A stretch of DNA of 64,000 nt. Origin: a virus. The stretch is taken from positions 1 through 64,000 of the IMG/VR virus record IMGVR_UViG_3300047157_000197. One strand, 5' to 3'. Each line of letters starts with the position of its first letter. Position 1 is the stretch's first letter. A program made the position numbers and the translations under genes. The notes beneath the pieces were generated by a model. It was not told where the DNA came from. It worked only from the letters and a program-made list of their open reading frames with translations, and made no database searches. Shown here in pieces: positions 1 to 6,102 of the stretch.

Positions 1-114
1 GAATACAAGTATTTAATCCTTCAAGGTGGACGATATTATATTTGTGGTAAATGTAATGATGTAACTTATCCTACCGAAGATATAGATAAGGTAGTAGAAA
101 GAGGAAGAGATTAA
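1..114 (+). CDS. 3' end of an unknown gene (partial)
   Basis: The reading frame is open from the first base to a TAA at 112-114, giving the last 37 residues of a protein that begins outside the window. A CGKC pair (residues about 15-18 of the fragment) looks like half of a zinc knuckle, and the tail is charged. No family can be named from so little sequence. Confidence 0.55.
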   Translation, partial: EYKYLILQGGRYYICGKCNDVTYPTEDIDKVVERGRD

Positions 115-543
115 CTAACCCTATATACATAATACCCCTATATACAGGTATACCGAATCCCACTACCGCATACTCTATACTCCCATACTCCCATACCAAC
201 AGTACCCCCTAACTCCAGACTCAACCCCAAACCCTTTCCCCCATAATAACCAAAACGATAACACCCTCGAACTCCCGATACTCACCTAAAACTTTCCCCA
301 TAACTCTCTCTATTCCAATGTGTTAAATGGGGGTAAAAGGGTGAGGGGGCTGTGAAAGTACGAGGTTTTTAATCCTTTTTAAGAGGGTCTGAGATTGAAT
401 CCGTACCAAGATATTACACCCTACCCTAATTAACCACTATACCCTCTTATATGGAGTGTACAAGGGAGTTGGGGAGTGGTGCACATACTCACTATGGGGT
501 AAGCGTATGTGTTGTTGGAGGTTATTTTTTTCCGGAGTAACTA

Positions 544-556
544 TGACACATTGTCA
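544..556. promoter_or_regulatory. Palindromic operator candidate TGACA-N3-TGTCA, copy 1
   Basis: Perfect 13-bp inverted repeat TGACACATTGTCA, followed by two more copies spaced 59 and 87 bases apart. The same half-sites recur at 1878 and at 30161-30205, which suggests a shared DNA-binding protein. No regulator is assigned. Confidence 0.5.
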
Positions 557-602
557 CACCCCCTACTTGGGACTCAATTGCATTATTCGTAATTCTACAC
601 TA

Positions 603-615
603 TGACACCTTGTCA
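603..615. promoter_or_regulatory. Palindromic operator candidate TGACA-N3-TGTCA, copy 2
   Basis: Perfect half-sites with a different spacer (TGACACCTTGTCA). The changed spacer with kept arms argues for selection on the arms rather than simple duplication. Confidence 0.5.
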
Positions 616-689
616 CCCGATTATGGATTATTTAAAATATTGGAATAAACCGCCCATTTCATTGTCATATTCGTAAATCCACCATACTA

Positions 690-702
690 TGACACATTGT
701 CA
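690..702. promoter_or_regulatory. Palindromic operator candidate TGACA-N3-TGTCA, copy 3
   Basis: Same 13 bases as copy 1 (TGACACATTGTCA), about 165 bases upstream of the promoter at 842-874. Confidence 0.5.
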
Positions 703-841
703 TGAGATTTATTTGTTTATTTAAAAAAATTGTCGTATCTTTAGGGTGGTTGTGGGTGGGAGTGTACACATCAGTATAAAGGGGTCACCAGCGGCACTGG
801 AGTACTGGAGTGGAAAATAAATTAAAAATAAGTCCTAAATT

Positions 842-874
842 GTTTGGTAGTCTCAGTTATTTTTCGTATATTAG
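842..874 (+). promoter_or_regulatory. Bacteroidetes-type promoter
   Basis: TTTGG at 842-846 and TCGTATATTAG ending at 874 form a -33/-7 pair of the kind used by Bacteroidetes sigma factors. It lies 9 bases before the start of the 72-aa membrane-protein gene. It belongs to the window-wide TT(A/T)GG-N19-20-TATATT family. Confidence 0.65.
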
Positions 875-883
875 TCATGTAAT

Positions 884-1102
884 ATGAGAGATATGAGAGA
901 TATAAAGAAATTAGTTCCCTATATAGGGTTAGGTGTAGTGATTGCCATTATACTGTTGTTGGTACCGATGATTATTCGAGGTTTTTTCGCGATATTGTTA
1001 CTTTTGATGAAAAATCCACTTGAATTCCTTATTGGAACCACGATTTTGCTCCTGTGTATGTATATAGGGGAGAAGATAATAAATAAACCATTAAATAAAT
1101 AA
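884..1102 (+). CDS. Small two-helix membrane protein
   Basis: 72 residues of unknown function. Two hydrophobic stretches (about residues 10-32 and 36-60) with a short basic linker predict a two-pass inner-membrane protein with both ends on the same side. It follows a promoter almost without a leader, so it is probably made early. A second in-frame ATG nine bases downstream is an alternative start. It is not recognised as a known holin, although the size and topology would allow that. Confidence 0.7.
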   Translation: MRDMRDIKKLVPYIGLGVVIAIILLLVPMIIRGFFAILLLLMKNPLEFLIGTTILLLCMYIGEKIINKPLNK

Positions 1103-1105
1103 AAC

Positions 1106-1438
1106 ATGAGAAACATTACCAAAATCCTCGACAGAAGTCAGAGGTTATTCCTAGCTGGGAATATGAAAAAGAGTTATTCTATCGCTATTGATGGGATTAC
1201 CGAACTATCCCAAGTAAACAGAAGATTAAACGAAGAAACCCAAGGTTGGGATTTAAAGAAAGCGTACGATTACAAGGGTACTTACAAGATTCAAGGTAAA
1301 ACTCTTACCAATTGGATGGAGAAATTATGGACAATAGTTGAAAATACTGGAGTTGAACCGATTGTAGAGGAGTATGAAACTGATATGATTCAGTACAGTA
1401 TAGATAATACACAGACGTTAGTAAAGAATAGAAAATAA
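1106..1438 (+). CDS. Hypothetical protein, 110 aa
   Basis: Soluble and helical in appearance, with an amphipathic N-terminus and a conserved-looking aromatic stretch around residues 48-75. It starts 3 bases after the membrane-protein stop and is likely co-transcribed with it from the promoter at 842. No family is recognised. Confidence 0.7.
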   Translation: MRNITKILDRSQRLFLAGNMKKSYSIAIDGITELSQVNRRLNEETQGWDLKKAYDYKGTYKIQGKTLTNWMEKLWTIVENTGVEPIVEEYETDMIQYSIDNTQTLVKNRK

Positions 1439-1449
1439 TTCTAATTTTA

Positions 1450-1481
1450 TTAGGATATATCAAATAAATTTTGTATATTAG
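1450..1481 (+). promoter_or_regulatory. Promoter of the candidate structured RNA
   Basis: TTAGG at 1450-1454, 19 bases of spacer, then TATATTAG at 1474-1481: an exact match to the window's early/middle promoter family. No coding sequence follows for over 500 bases; what follows is a hairpin-rich segment ending in a terminator. Confidence 0.75.
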
Positions 1482-1486
1482 CCCTG

Positions 1487-1850
1487 TAGTTGAGGTTGAT
1501 GATTGAGAATATAGGGTTTGATTCCCTCTCTAGTTAATCTCCAAAGACCTCCTCTTAATAGAATTAGAGGCCGTCAGTAGTGTTGGGAGATACACCTACT
1601 ATAAAAACTGAATCTCTTTTAAAGAAATGTGAGCTGTTGGTGGTATTTTCTCACTCTAAACAACGAACCACCACATATAACGATGATGAGTCACAGGCGA
1701 TGAAATGATACTACGCTCGGAATCGAATTTCATCCACAGATTAGGGGTTTTCTGTGGAGATTAATAGGAGCCAACTCAACTCTCTCCTATCCTAAGTGTT
1801 CAATCTGAACCACCCACTAAGTTATGGCTTCCTTCTTAGTGGGTTTTTTT
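1487..1850 (+). ncRNA. Candidate structured non-coding RNA, about 360 nt
   Basis: The stretch has its own promoter (1450-1481) and an intrinsic terminator (1813-1850), and no convincing reading frame. Stems visible by eye: AGGG/CCCT 1513-1527 with a T-arm-like loop; CCTCT/AGAGG 1551-1570; AGTAG-TGT/ACA-CTACT 1576-1600; GTGAG/CTCAC 1629-1654, whose loop TGGTGGT (1638-1644) can pair with ACCACCA (1667-1673) as a pseudoknot; GATGAAAT/ATTTCATC 1699-1734; CCACAGA/TCTGTGG 1734-1757; ATAGGAG/CTCCTAT 1764-1790. A 10-bp long-range stem (1534-1543 with 1755-1764) encloses the middle. It does not show tmRNA, RNase P or 6S landmarks that I can recognise. Function is unknown; the 5' end is inferred from the promoter. 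Confidence 0.6.
1813..1850 (+). terminator. Intrinsic terminator of the candidate RNA
   Basis: Perfect 9-bp stem CCCACTAAG (1813-1821) with CTTAGTGGG (1835-1843), followed by seven T residues. Confidence 0.85.
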
Positions 1851-1864
1851 ATTCCCTATACTCT

Positions 1865-1902
1865 GGAGCCGGGAACATGACATAATGTCAGATGCTGGCT
1901 CC
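1865..1902. promoter_or_regulatory. Operator palindrome nested in a larger hairpin
   Basis: TGACATAATGTCA at 1878-1890 has the same arms as the palindromes at 544-702. It is framed by GGAGCC (1865-1870) and GGCTCC (1897-1902), so the site can also fold as a 38-base hairpin. It lies upstream of the promoter at 1957-1988. Confidence 0.5.
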
Positions 1903-1910
1903 TGTACCTA

Positions 1911-1932
1911 TTGTTAATAACTTGTTAATAAC
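1911..1932 (+). repeat. Tandem 11-base direct repeat
   Basis: TTGTTAATAAC is present twice back to back (1911-1921 and 1922-1932), just upstream of the promoter at 1957. It could be an iteron or regulator site; with two copies only, this is weak. Confidence 0.45.
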
Positions 1933-1956
1933 TTTTTTAAAATAAACCTCTTTTTA

Positions 1957-1988
1957 TTAGGTTTTTACAAAAAATAGTCGTATATTAC
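1957..1988 (+). promoter_or_regulatory. Bacteroidetes-type promoter
   Basis: TTAGG (1957-1961), 19-base spacer, TATATTAC (1981-1988). It precedes the 86-aa gene with a leader of roughly 30 bases. Confidence 0.7.
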
Positions 1989-2024
1989 ATATGTAATAAG
2001 TAATAATCCTTAAAACTAAAAAAT

Positions 2025-2285
2025 ATGAATTTATTAAGATTAGAAAGCGTTGGTTCAGTCCTTGATTTGGTGGACAATATGGTATATCCAGAAATGGTAG
2101 ATGGTTCCCTTGATTTAGAAATGGGTGTTCATTTAGATGAATGTTCTGATGAGTGGGTACTTGGTTTATCTGTATATGATAGAACTCAGATGAGTATCAA
2201 CAATGCGGTGTGGTCTCAAACTTCAAACGTCCTGAGAAATCAGTTGAGGTTTGAAAACGAAATCGGTGGAATAGAAAATTTATAA
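2025..2285 (+). CDS. Hypothetical protein, 86 aa
   Basis: Acidic soluble protein of unknown function, monocistronic in appearance: it has its own promoter at 1957-1988 and is followed by a hairpin at 2296-2333. The A-rich leader before the ATG (AAACTAAAAAAT) is typical of Bacteroidetes genes. Confidence 0.65.
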   Translation: MNLLRLESVGSVLDLVDNMVYPEMVDGSLDLEMGVHLDECSDEWVLGLSVYDRTQMSINNAVWSQTSNVLRNQLRFENEIGGIENL

Positions 2286-2295
2286 AAAGAACTTC

Positions 2296-2333
2296 GGTAT
2301 ATGTAGTAATAATACTACTAGCTCACATATACC
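2296..2333. repeat. Nested inverted repeat (hairpin)
   Basis: Outer arms GGTATATG/CATATACC (2296-2303, 2326-2333) and inner arms GTAGTA/TACTAC (2303-2308, 2313-2318). No T-run follows, so a plain terminator is unlikely; the inner arms recur at 2803-2817. Confidence 0.5.
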
Positions 2334-2376
2334 CTATATACAGTATAGTAGTATAACAAATTAAATAAAATATAAT

Positions 2377-2613
2377 ATGAGTAAATGGAAACACAGAAAC
2401 TGTATTATTGAATTAACCCCTAGCGAGTTAATCCCTACTATGGTTACTATTACCAAAACCCCTAAACTTAGAGGTGGGTTTTTAAACAAAAGGTATATTA
2501 CCTTAGAAAAGTGCTTTGAACAAATTGAATATTTTGAATCCCATAGGTTGATAAAATCTAAAGAGAAATATGTCAAAGGACAATTAGAAGATGTGGTTGT
2601 TATAGACGAATAG
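2377..2613 (+). CDS. Hypothetical protein, 78 aa
   Basis: Basic N-terminus and an acidic, lysine-rich C-terminal half; probably soluble. No family is recognised. It is preceded by a leader with CCCTATATACAG (2332-2343) and followed by a terminator-like hairpin at 2624-2703. Confidence 0.65.
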   Translation: MSKWKHRNCIIELTPSELIPTMVTITKTPKLRGGFLNKRYITLEKCFEQIEYFESHRLIKSKEKYVKGQLEDVVVIDE

Positions 2614-2623
2614 CAAAACCCTT

Positions 2624-2703
2624 GTACTCCCCCCTACACACCGAGGTTTCTTGTAAATGGCTCGAAGGCGATTAAGGGTAAAGGGGCTCGAGTACGTTTT
2701 TTT
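2624..2703 (+). terminator. Terminator-like long hairpin with T-run
   Basis: GTACTC at 2624-2629 pairs with GAGTAC at 2690-2695; CCCC just inside pairs with GGGG at 2683-2686. Seven T residues follow (2697-2703). The 60-base loop is longer than usual, so the call is tentative. Confidence 0.45.
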
Positions 2704-2740
2704 ATCGAGGTCAATTTTTTTCCCTATAAGAAAAAATAGG

Positions 2741-2849
2741 CTATCCAACCCCCAAGGGTTGCATGGTATGCAATAATACAATATAACGCAATGATGAGCA
2801 GAGTAGTAGGGTACTACACATACGAGGTTGAAAATTTAAGAATAAAATT
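2741..2849 (+). promoter_or_regulatory. Hairpin-rich leader upstream of the 52-aa gene
   Basis: Three small perfect hairpins follow each other: CAACCC/GGGTTG (2746-2761), TTGCAT/ATGCAA (2759-2773, sharing bases with the first, so alternative) and GTAGTA/TACTAC (2803-2817). Mutually exclusive stems directly upstream of a start codon resemble a leader control element. No known riboswitch is recognised. Confidence 0.4.
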
Positions 2850-3008
2850 ATGAGTAAAATAGGAGATACAATCCGATTCAGATTCGCTGGTTGTTGGGAA
2901 TCAGGAGTGGTTACTGAGGTAGTTAAGAAAGGAAACAAGATTTTATCGTATAGGGTTAAGGATAGTAAATATACTTACTCTGTTGATAGGGTTAATGTTA
3001 AAAAGTAA
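2850..3008 (+). CDS. Small beta-rich protein, 52 aa
   Basis: Alternating hydrophobic and charged residues with IGDTIRFRF near the start suggest a small SH3- or KOW-like barrel, a fold often used for nucleic-acid or protein contacts. This is inference from pattern only. The leader contains several hairpins (2741-2817). Confidence 0.6.
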   Translation: MSKIGDTIRFRFAGCWESGVVTEVVKKGNKILSYRVKDSKYTYSVDRVNVKK

Positions 3009-3130
3009 TTTTCTTTTCTCTTCTGTATGTATATAGTGAGTAGAGCTAGTATCATTATTAGTGTTACCGAAGATTAATCGAGGTTATAAATGTTAGATTA
3101 CAATATTTAAATAAAAAAGAAAATAACAAT

Positions 3131-3409
3131 ATGGGAAATCCAGCTAGAGAGTATTTAAGAAAAATGAAAGAAATACAAAGAAAAAATGGCGATGAGAAAT
3201 TAACTCAAGAAGAAATAGATATGCTGTTTAAATCACTTAAAGATAAAGAAGGTAAATCTTTATTTCCTTTATCAAAACGAGAAAGAGATATAGATAGAAA
3301 AAATGGTATAAAACGAAATCCAAAATTAGGGTGTTTAGTAGCAACACTTGGAACTCTCTTAGTTTGGGCAACTTTATACAAAATTATAATTAATACAATA
3401 ATACAATAA
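3131..3409 (+). CDS. Hypothetical protein with C-terminal membrane helix, 92 aa
   Basis: The first 70 residues are strongly charged and helical. Residues about 71-91 form one hydrophobic segment near the C-terminus, so the protein is probably tail-anchored with its charged domain in the cytoplasm. It opens a long train of small same-strand genes. Confidence 0.65.
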   Translation: MGNPAREYLRKMKEIQRKNGDEKLTQEEIDMLFKSLKDKEGKSLFPLSKRERDIDRKNGIKRNPKLGCLVATLGTLLVWATLYKIIINTIIQ

Positions 3410-3414
3410 AAGTT

Positions 3415-3669
3415 ATGACAATTAAAGATTACAGAAAGTTTATAAACTCCCTACCAGAGAAGTTTGATGATTTTGAACTTACTCATCGTGAGTACACTAC
3501 CGTAGAGGGAGATAGTATAAAAGCAAAAGAAGTTGAAGTTTACTCAGTACATATAGATGAGGATAACAAAGTAGGGTGTAATATGCATCAAAACTCATAT
3601 GAAGCTTTTATCAAGTTTACGACCTCTACTTTGAACCGAAAGGTAGAATCAGAAAAAGTTGAAGAATAA
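3415..3669 (+). CDS. Hypothetical protein, 84 aa
   Basis: Acidic soluble protein, no recognised family. It starts 5 bases after the previous stop, which suggests co-transcription. It ends exactly where the promoter at 3670 begins. Confidence 0.65.
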   Translation: MTIKDYRKFINSLPEKFDDFELTHREYTTVEGDSIKAKEVEVYSVHIDEDNKVGCNMHQNSYEAFIKFTTSTLNRKVESEKVEE

Positions 3670-3701
3670 TTAGGATATATCCAAAATAATTCGTATATTA
3701 T
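3670..3701 (+). promoter_or_regulatory. Bacteroidetes-type promoter, leaderless start
   Basis: TTAGG (3670-3674), 19-base spacer, TATATTAT (3694-3701). The next ATG at 3706 would be at or next to the transcription start, so the first message is probably leaderless. Confidence 0.7.
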
Positions 3702-3705
3702 GAAT

Positions 3706-3798
3706 ATGAAAAAAACAGATAATGAACAAGTAGGTTGTGGAATAATGACCTTAATATTTGTAGTACTGGCAATAACACTAATCGTAAAACTATTATAA
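3706..3798 (+). CDS. Tiny membrane protein, 30 aa
   Basis: A short charged N-terminus is followed by one hydrophobic helix (about residues 12-30). The ATG at 3706 is chosen over one at 3700 because the latter lies inside the promoter -7 box. The stop overlaps the next ATG by one base (TAATG), typical of a translationally coupled pair. Confidence 0.5.
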   Translation: MKKTDNEQVGCGIMTLIFVVLAITLIVKLL

Positions 3799-3902
3799 TG
3801 AATAAATTAATTTGGAGAATGTATAACGAGAATCGTATCTCATTAGAAGTAGCAGAAGAACTACTTGATTGTTATTACAATAGAACTAATAAAATATATT
3901 AA
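3798..3902 (+). CDS. Hypothetical protein, 34 aa
   Basis: Small, helical, with a central EVAEELLD stretch. Both ends overlap neighbouring genes by one base, which supports it being real despite its size. Function is unknown. Confidence 0.5.
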   Translation: MNKLIWRMYNENRISLEVAEELLDCYYNRTNKIY

Positions 3903-4108
3903 TGAAAGAAGAATATAGACACTTACTTACAGATAGACAGAAATTGTGGTTAGAATCTCAACATCATAGATTAGAGAACGAATGGCAATATCTTGCTTTA
4001 GAAGTTAGACACAGAGGAAAGTATTCTGATTTTGAAAGAGGACAACTTAATGAGTTGGCTAGATTAGTTAGAACTAAAAAGAACACAATAGATAATATAA
4101 TCATATAA
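3902..4108 (+). CDS. Hypothetical protein, 68 aa
   Basis: Highly charged helical protein, rich in Arg, Glu and His. It overlaps both neighbours by one base (TAATG), so the block 3706-5191 behaves as one operon. No recognised domain. Confidence 0.65.
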   Translation: MKEEYRHLLTDRQKLWLESQHHRLENEWQYLALEVRHRGKYSDFERGQLNELARLVRTKKNTIDNIII

Positions 4109-4332
4109 TGTATAATAACGCAACATTCGTAGATAAGGCACAAATAAAGAATCTGAAGAAGATGGATGATTTCGTAAAGAATAATATGGATAGATTTCCA
4201 AACGATGTATCAGAGAAAATCAGAGAGTTAATTACCAAGATAATAGAAAAAGGACATTATTATGAAGCAGAGGCAGATGTTCTCAATATGGTAGGTAATG
4301 AATATAATCAATGGAAAAAAGAAAATAGATAA
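4108..4332 (+). CDS. Hypothetical protein, 74 aa
   Basis: Charged, predicted all-helical, with no membrane segment. Coupled to both neighbours by one-base overlaps. Its length and charge pattern resemble the two flanking small proteins, so these may be diverged relatives. Confidence 0.65.
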   Translation: MYNNATFVDKAQIKNLKKMDDFVKNNMDRFPNDVSEKIRELITKIIEKGHYYEAEADVLNMVGNEYNQWKKENR

Positions 4333-4562
4333 TGAGATATACAGAACTAAACGATAAAAAGTTAAAATGGATAAATAAATTTTTTGATACTATATATGGA
4401 TATTATTGTGATGGTAACAATAGAGTTTACCAATGGGAACTTCAAAAAGAATTGAAGTTTTTAAACTATATTAAAGATTGTGGTGAATATACCTTAGAAG
4501 ATGCAGATAAATTAAACTCAATAAAAAACTTATATAATCATATAAAAAATGGACAAGTATAG
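4332..4562 (+). CDS. Hypothetical protein, 76 aa
   Basis: Helical and aromatic-rich. A C-terminal LEDADKLNSIK stretch has the same layout as EAEADVLNMVG in the preceding protein, hinting at paralogy. It overlaps the next gene by 14 bases. Confidence 0.65.
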   Translation: MRYTELNDKKLKWINKFFDTIYGYYCDGNNRVYQWELQKELKFLNYIKDCGEYTLEDADKLNSIKNLYNHIKNGQV

Positions 4563-4770
4563 AAAAACTGATGGTAATAAATATTACCTAAAACAACTCA
4601 ATTCCGAATCAGGTGAATTAGAGTGGATAGAAATTAACTTAGAAAGTAGTACAGAACCAGTAGTAGAATTATCAAAAAATGAGATGATTCTGAATAAACC
4701 TACACATGAGTACTATTTTGAAAGAGAGTTTCCTGATTATGTAACCAAATCAGAGTATGAAGATAAATAA
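4549..4770 (+). CDS. Hypothetical protein, 73 aa
   Basis: Acidic and polar. It starts inside the end of the previous gene, as is common in compact phage operons. No family is recognised. Confidence 0.6.
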   Translation: MDKYRKTDGNKYYLKQLNSESGELEWIEINLESSTEPVVELSKNEMILNKPTHEYYFEREFPDYVTKSEYEDK

Positions 4771-4784
4771 TCAACTAAAATATC

Positions 4785-4970
4785 ATGGAAAAGAAAGAAT
4801 TAACAACCAACGAATATCGAAATGAGATAGAATTTCAGATAACTAACGCAAGAATAAACGCAGAATCCCCATATAATGATGGTTGGACTCAAGAAGGTTA
4901 CCGAGAAAAGGTGATTTCTTTAGAAAAAAAACTAAAAACAATAGGAAAACAACTAAAACTTAAGTTTTAA
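4785..4970 (+). CDS. Hypothetical protein, 61 aa
   Basis: A charged helical protein with a lysine-rich C-terminus. Its stop overlaps the ATG of the next gene by one base. Unknown function. Confidence 0.6.
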   Translation: MEKKELTTNEYRNEIEFQITNARINAESPYNDGWTQEGYREKVISLEKKLKTIGKQLKLKF

Positions 4971-5191
4971 TGCCTCCACAAAATAAGTTTACTGGAAATA
5001 AATTTGAAGATTACCACTATCAGTACCTAGAAAAGTTAATTAAATGGTATGCAACTGATAAAGTTGTACATAGGAACAATAAAATAAAGGTAGAGTGGTT
5101 ATCTGGTTTGATGAAAGAACAATTTTATGATGAACATCAAAGAAAATTTCTAAATAAGATGGTAAAATCTTATAATAATAGAAAAAAATGA
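4970..5191 (+). CDS. Hypothetical basic protein, 73 aa
   Basis: Strongly basic with many Lys, Tyr and His, so a nucleic-acid contact is possible but unproven. It overlaps the SGNH hydrolase gene by 4 bases (ATGA), linking the small-gene train to the accessory enzymes that follow. Confidence 0.65.
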   Translation: MPPQNKFTGNKFEDYHYQYLEKLIKWYATDKVVHRNNKIKVEWLSGLMKEQFYDEHQRKFLNKMVKSYNNRKK

Positions 5192-6072
5192 GTAAAAAAT
5201 ACTTAATTGCATGTGGAGATTCATTTACAGAAGGTCATGTTTTAGGTAAACCTGCAAGTTGGGCAACTTACGTTGGGCCAAAACTTGGGTTAGAAACCAT
5301 AAACATTGCATGTGGTGGTATGTCAAACGATTGGATTTGTAATACAACCCTTACTTGGTTGATGAAAAACAAAGAAAAAGCTAAAGATTCAGTAGTTATG
5401 ATAGGCTGGACAGAGTTTGGTAGGCAACATACTGTGTATCAACCGATTAATGAATATTGGCCAGGTAACACAAGATGGTCTACTACAATTTCTCCAGCAG
5501 ATTTTATACCTAATTTTGTTGATATTAACGATAATGATATTCCTCAAGCACTAAAAGAGCTAGAAATTAACAAAAAAGCACTGATTCCTTGGTTTGGTTC
5601 CTTTAGTGATTGTCTGTATAAGACGTATCGTTCTATACTTTTTGTTAAAGAATACTGTGAATCTAATAATATTCCTTATATATTCTTTGATATGGTAGAT
5701 AATCATAAGGCAATACTCACCCCATCTATTGAAGGAGATTCACCAGATGGTAAAAATTATAACATTTCAGTAAAAAATAGAGCTAAAAATGAGAAAAATG
5801 AGTGGACATACTTTGATTTAGGACCAGTAAGACACGACCAATATGATTTAATTAATGAAAATATGACCAATTATTTGTTTGATTCTCATTATCATTACAT
5901 TTCTGAGGAAAATTCTTTGTTAGGATTTATGGAAAATTACCCAAATAAAAGTAAAGGAGGCCAGGATGGTGATTATATGAAAGGAAATTCCGGTCATTTA
6001 AATATCGAGGGTTCTAAATGGTTCTCTGAATATGTAGTTAAATGGTATAAAAGTACCCCAAAATTAATATAA
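5188..6072 (+). CDS. SGNH/GDSL-family hydrolase or esterase
   Basis: SGNH hydrolases remove or transfer acyl groups from lipids or glycans using a Ser-His-Asp centre. The block I motif GDSFTEG places the nucleophile at Ser12; GGMSND near residue 44 fits block II, and a C-terminal GHLNIEGS with His270 fits the catalytic His block. There is no signal peptide, so it works in the cytoplasm or on virion parts. It overlaps the upstream small gene by 4 bases and precedes a late promoter. A related protein is at 23206. Trimming of glycan or lipid decorations is a reasonable guess; the substrate is not visible. Confidence 0.75.
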   Translation: MSKKYLIACGDSFTEGHVLGKPASWATYVGPKLGLETINIACGGMSNDWICNTTLTWLMKNKEKAKDSVVMIGWTEFGRQHTVYQPINEYWPGNTRWSTTISPADFIPNFVDINDNDIPQALKELEINKKALIPWFGSFSDCLYKTYRSILFVKEYCESNNIPYIFFDMVDNHKAILTPSIEGDSPDGKNYNISVKNRAKNEKNEWTYFDLGPVRHDQYDLINENMTNYLFDSHYHYISEENSLLGFMENYPNKSKGGQDGDYMKGNSGHLNIEGSKWFSEYVVKWYKSTPKLI

Positions 6073-6075
6073 TAA

Positions 6076-6086
6076 TATATTTATAT
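6076..6086 (+). promoter_or_regulatory. Late promoter motif TATATTTATAT
   Basis: Exact 11-base match, 16 bases before the ATG of the 411-aa gene. It shares sequence and spacing with motifs at 18749, 20683, 45036, 48224, 60541, 62559 and 63738. Confidence 0.65.
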
Positions 6087-6102
6087 TGGTAAAGGTTACA
6101 TC

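Larger units (their letters stand above)
115..883. other. Long non-coding region with base-composition switch and palindromes
   Basis: About 770 bases without a credible gene on either strand. From about 115 to 320 the + strand is C-rich and nearly G-free; from about 330 to 540 it turns G-rich. CCCTATATACA occurs at 119-129 and 136-146, and CCCTATATACAG recurs at 2332-2343. Three TGACA-N3-TGTCA palindromes follow at 544-702, and a promoter sits at the right edge. An origin, packaging or control region are all possible; none is proven. Confidence 0.6.

Noticed and set aside
1487-1850. tmRNA
   Set aside because: The length fits and one hairpin has a T-arm-like loop, but there is no tRNA-like 5' start, no 3' acceptor pairing and no recognisable tag frame.
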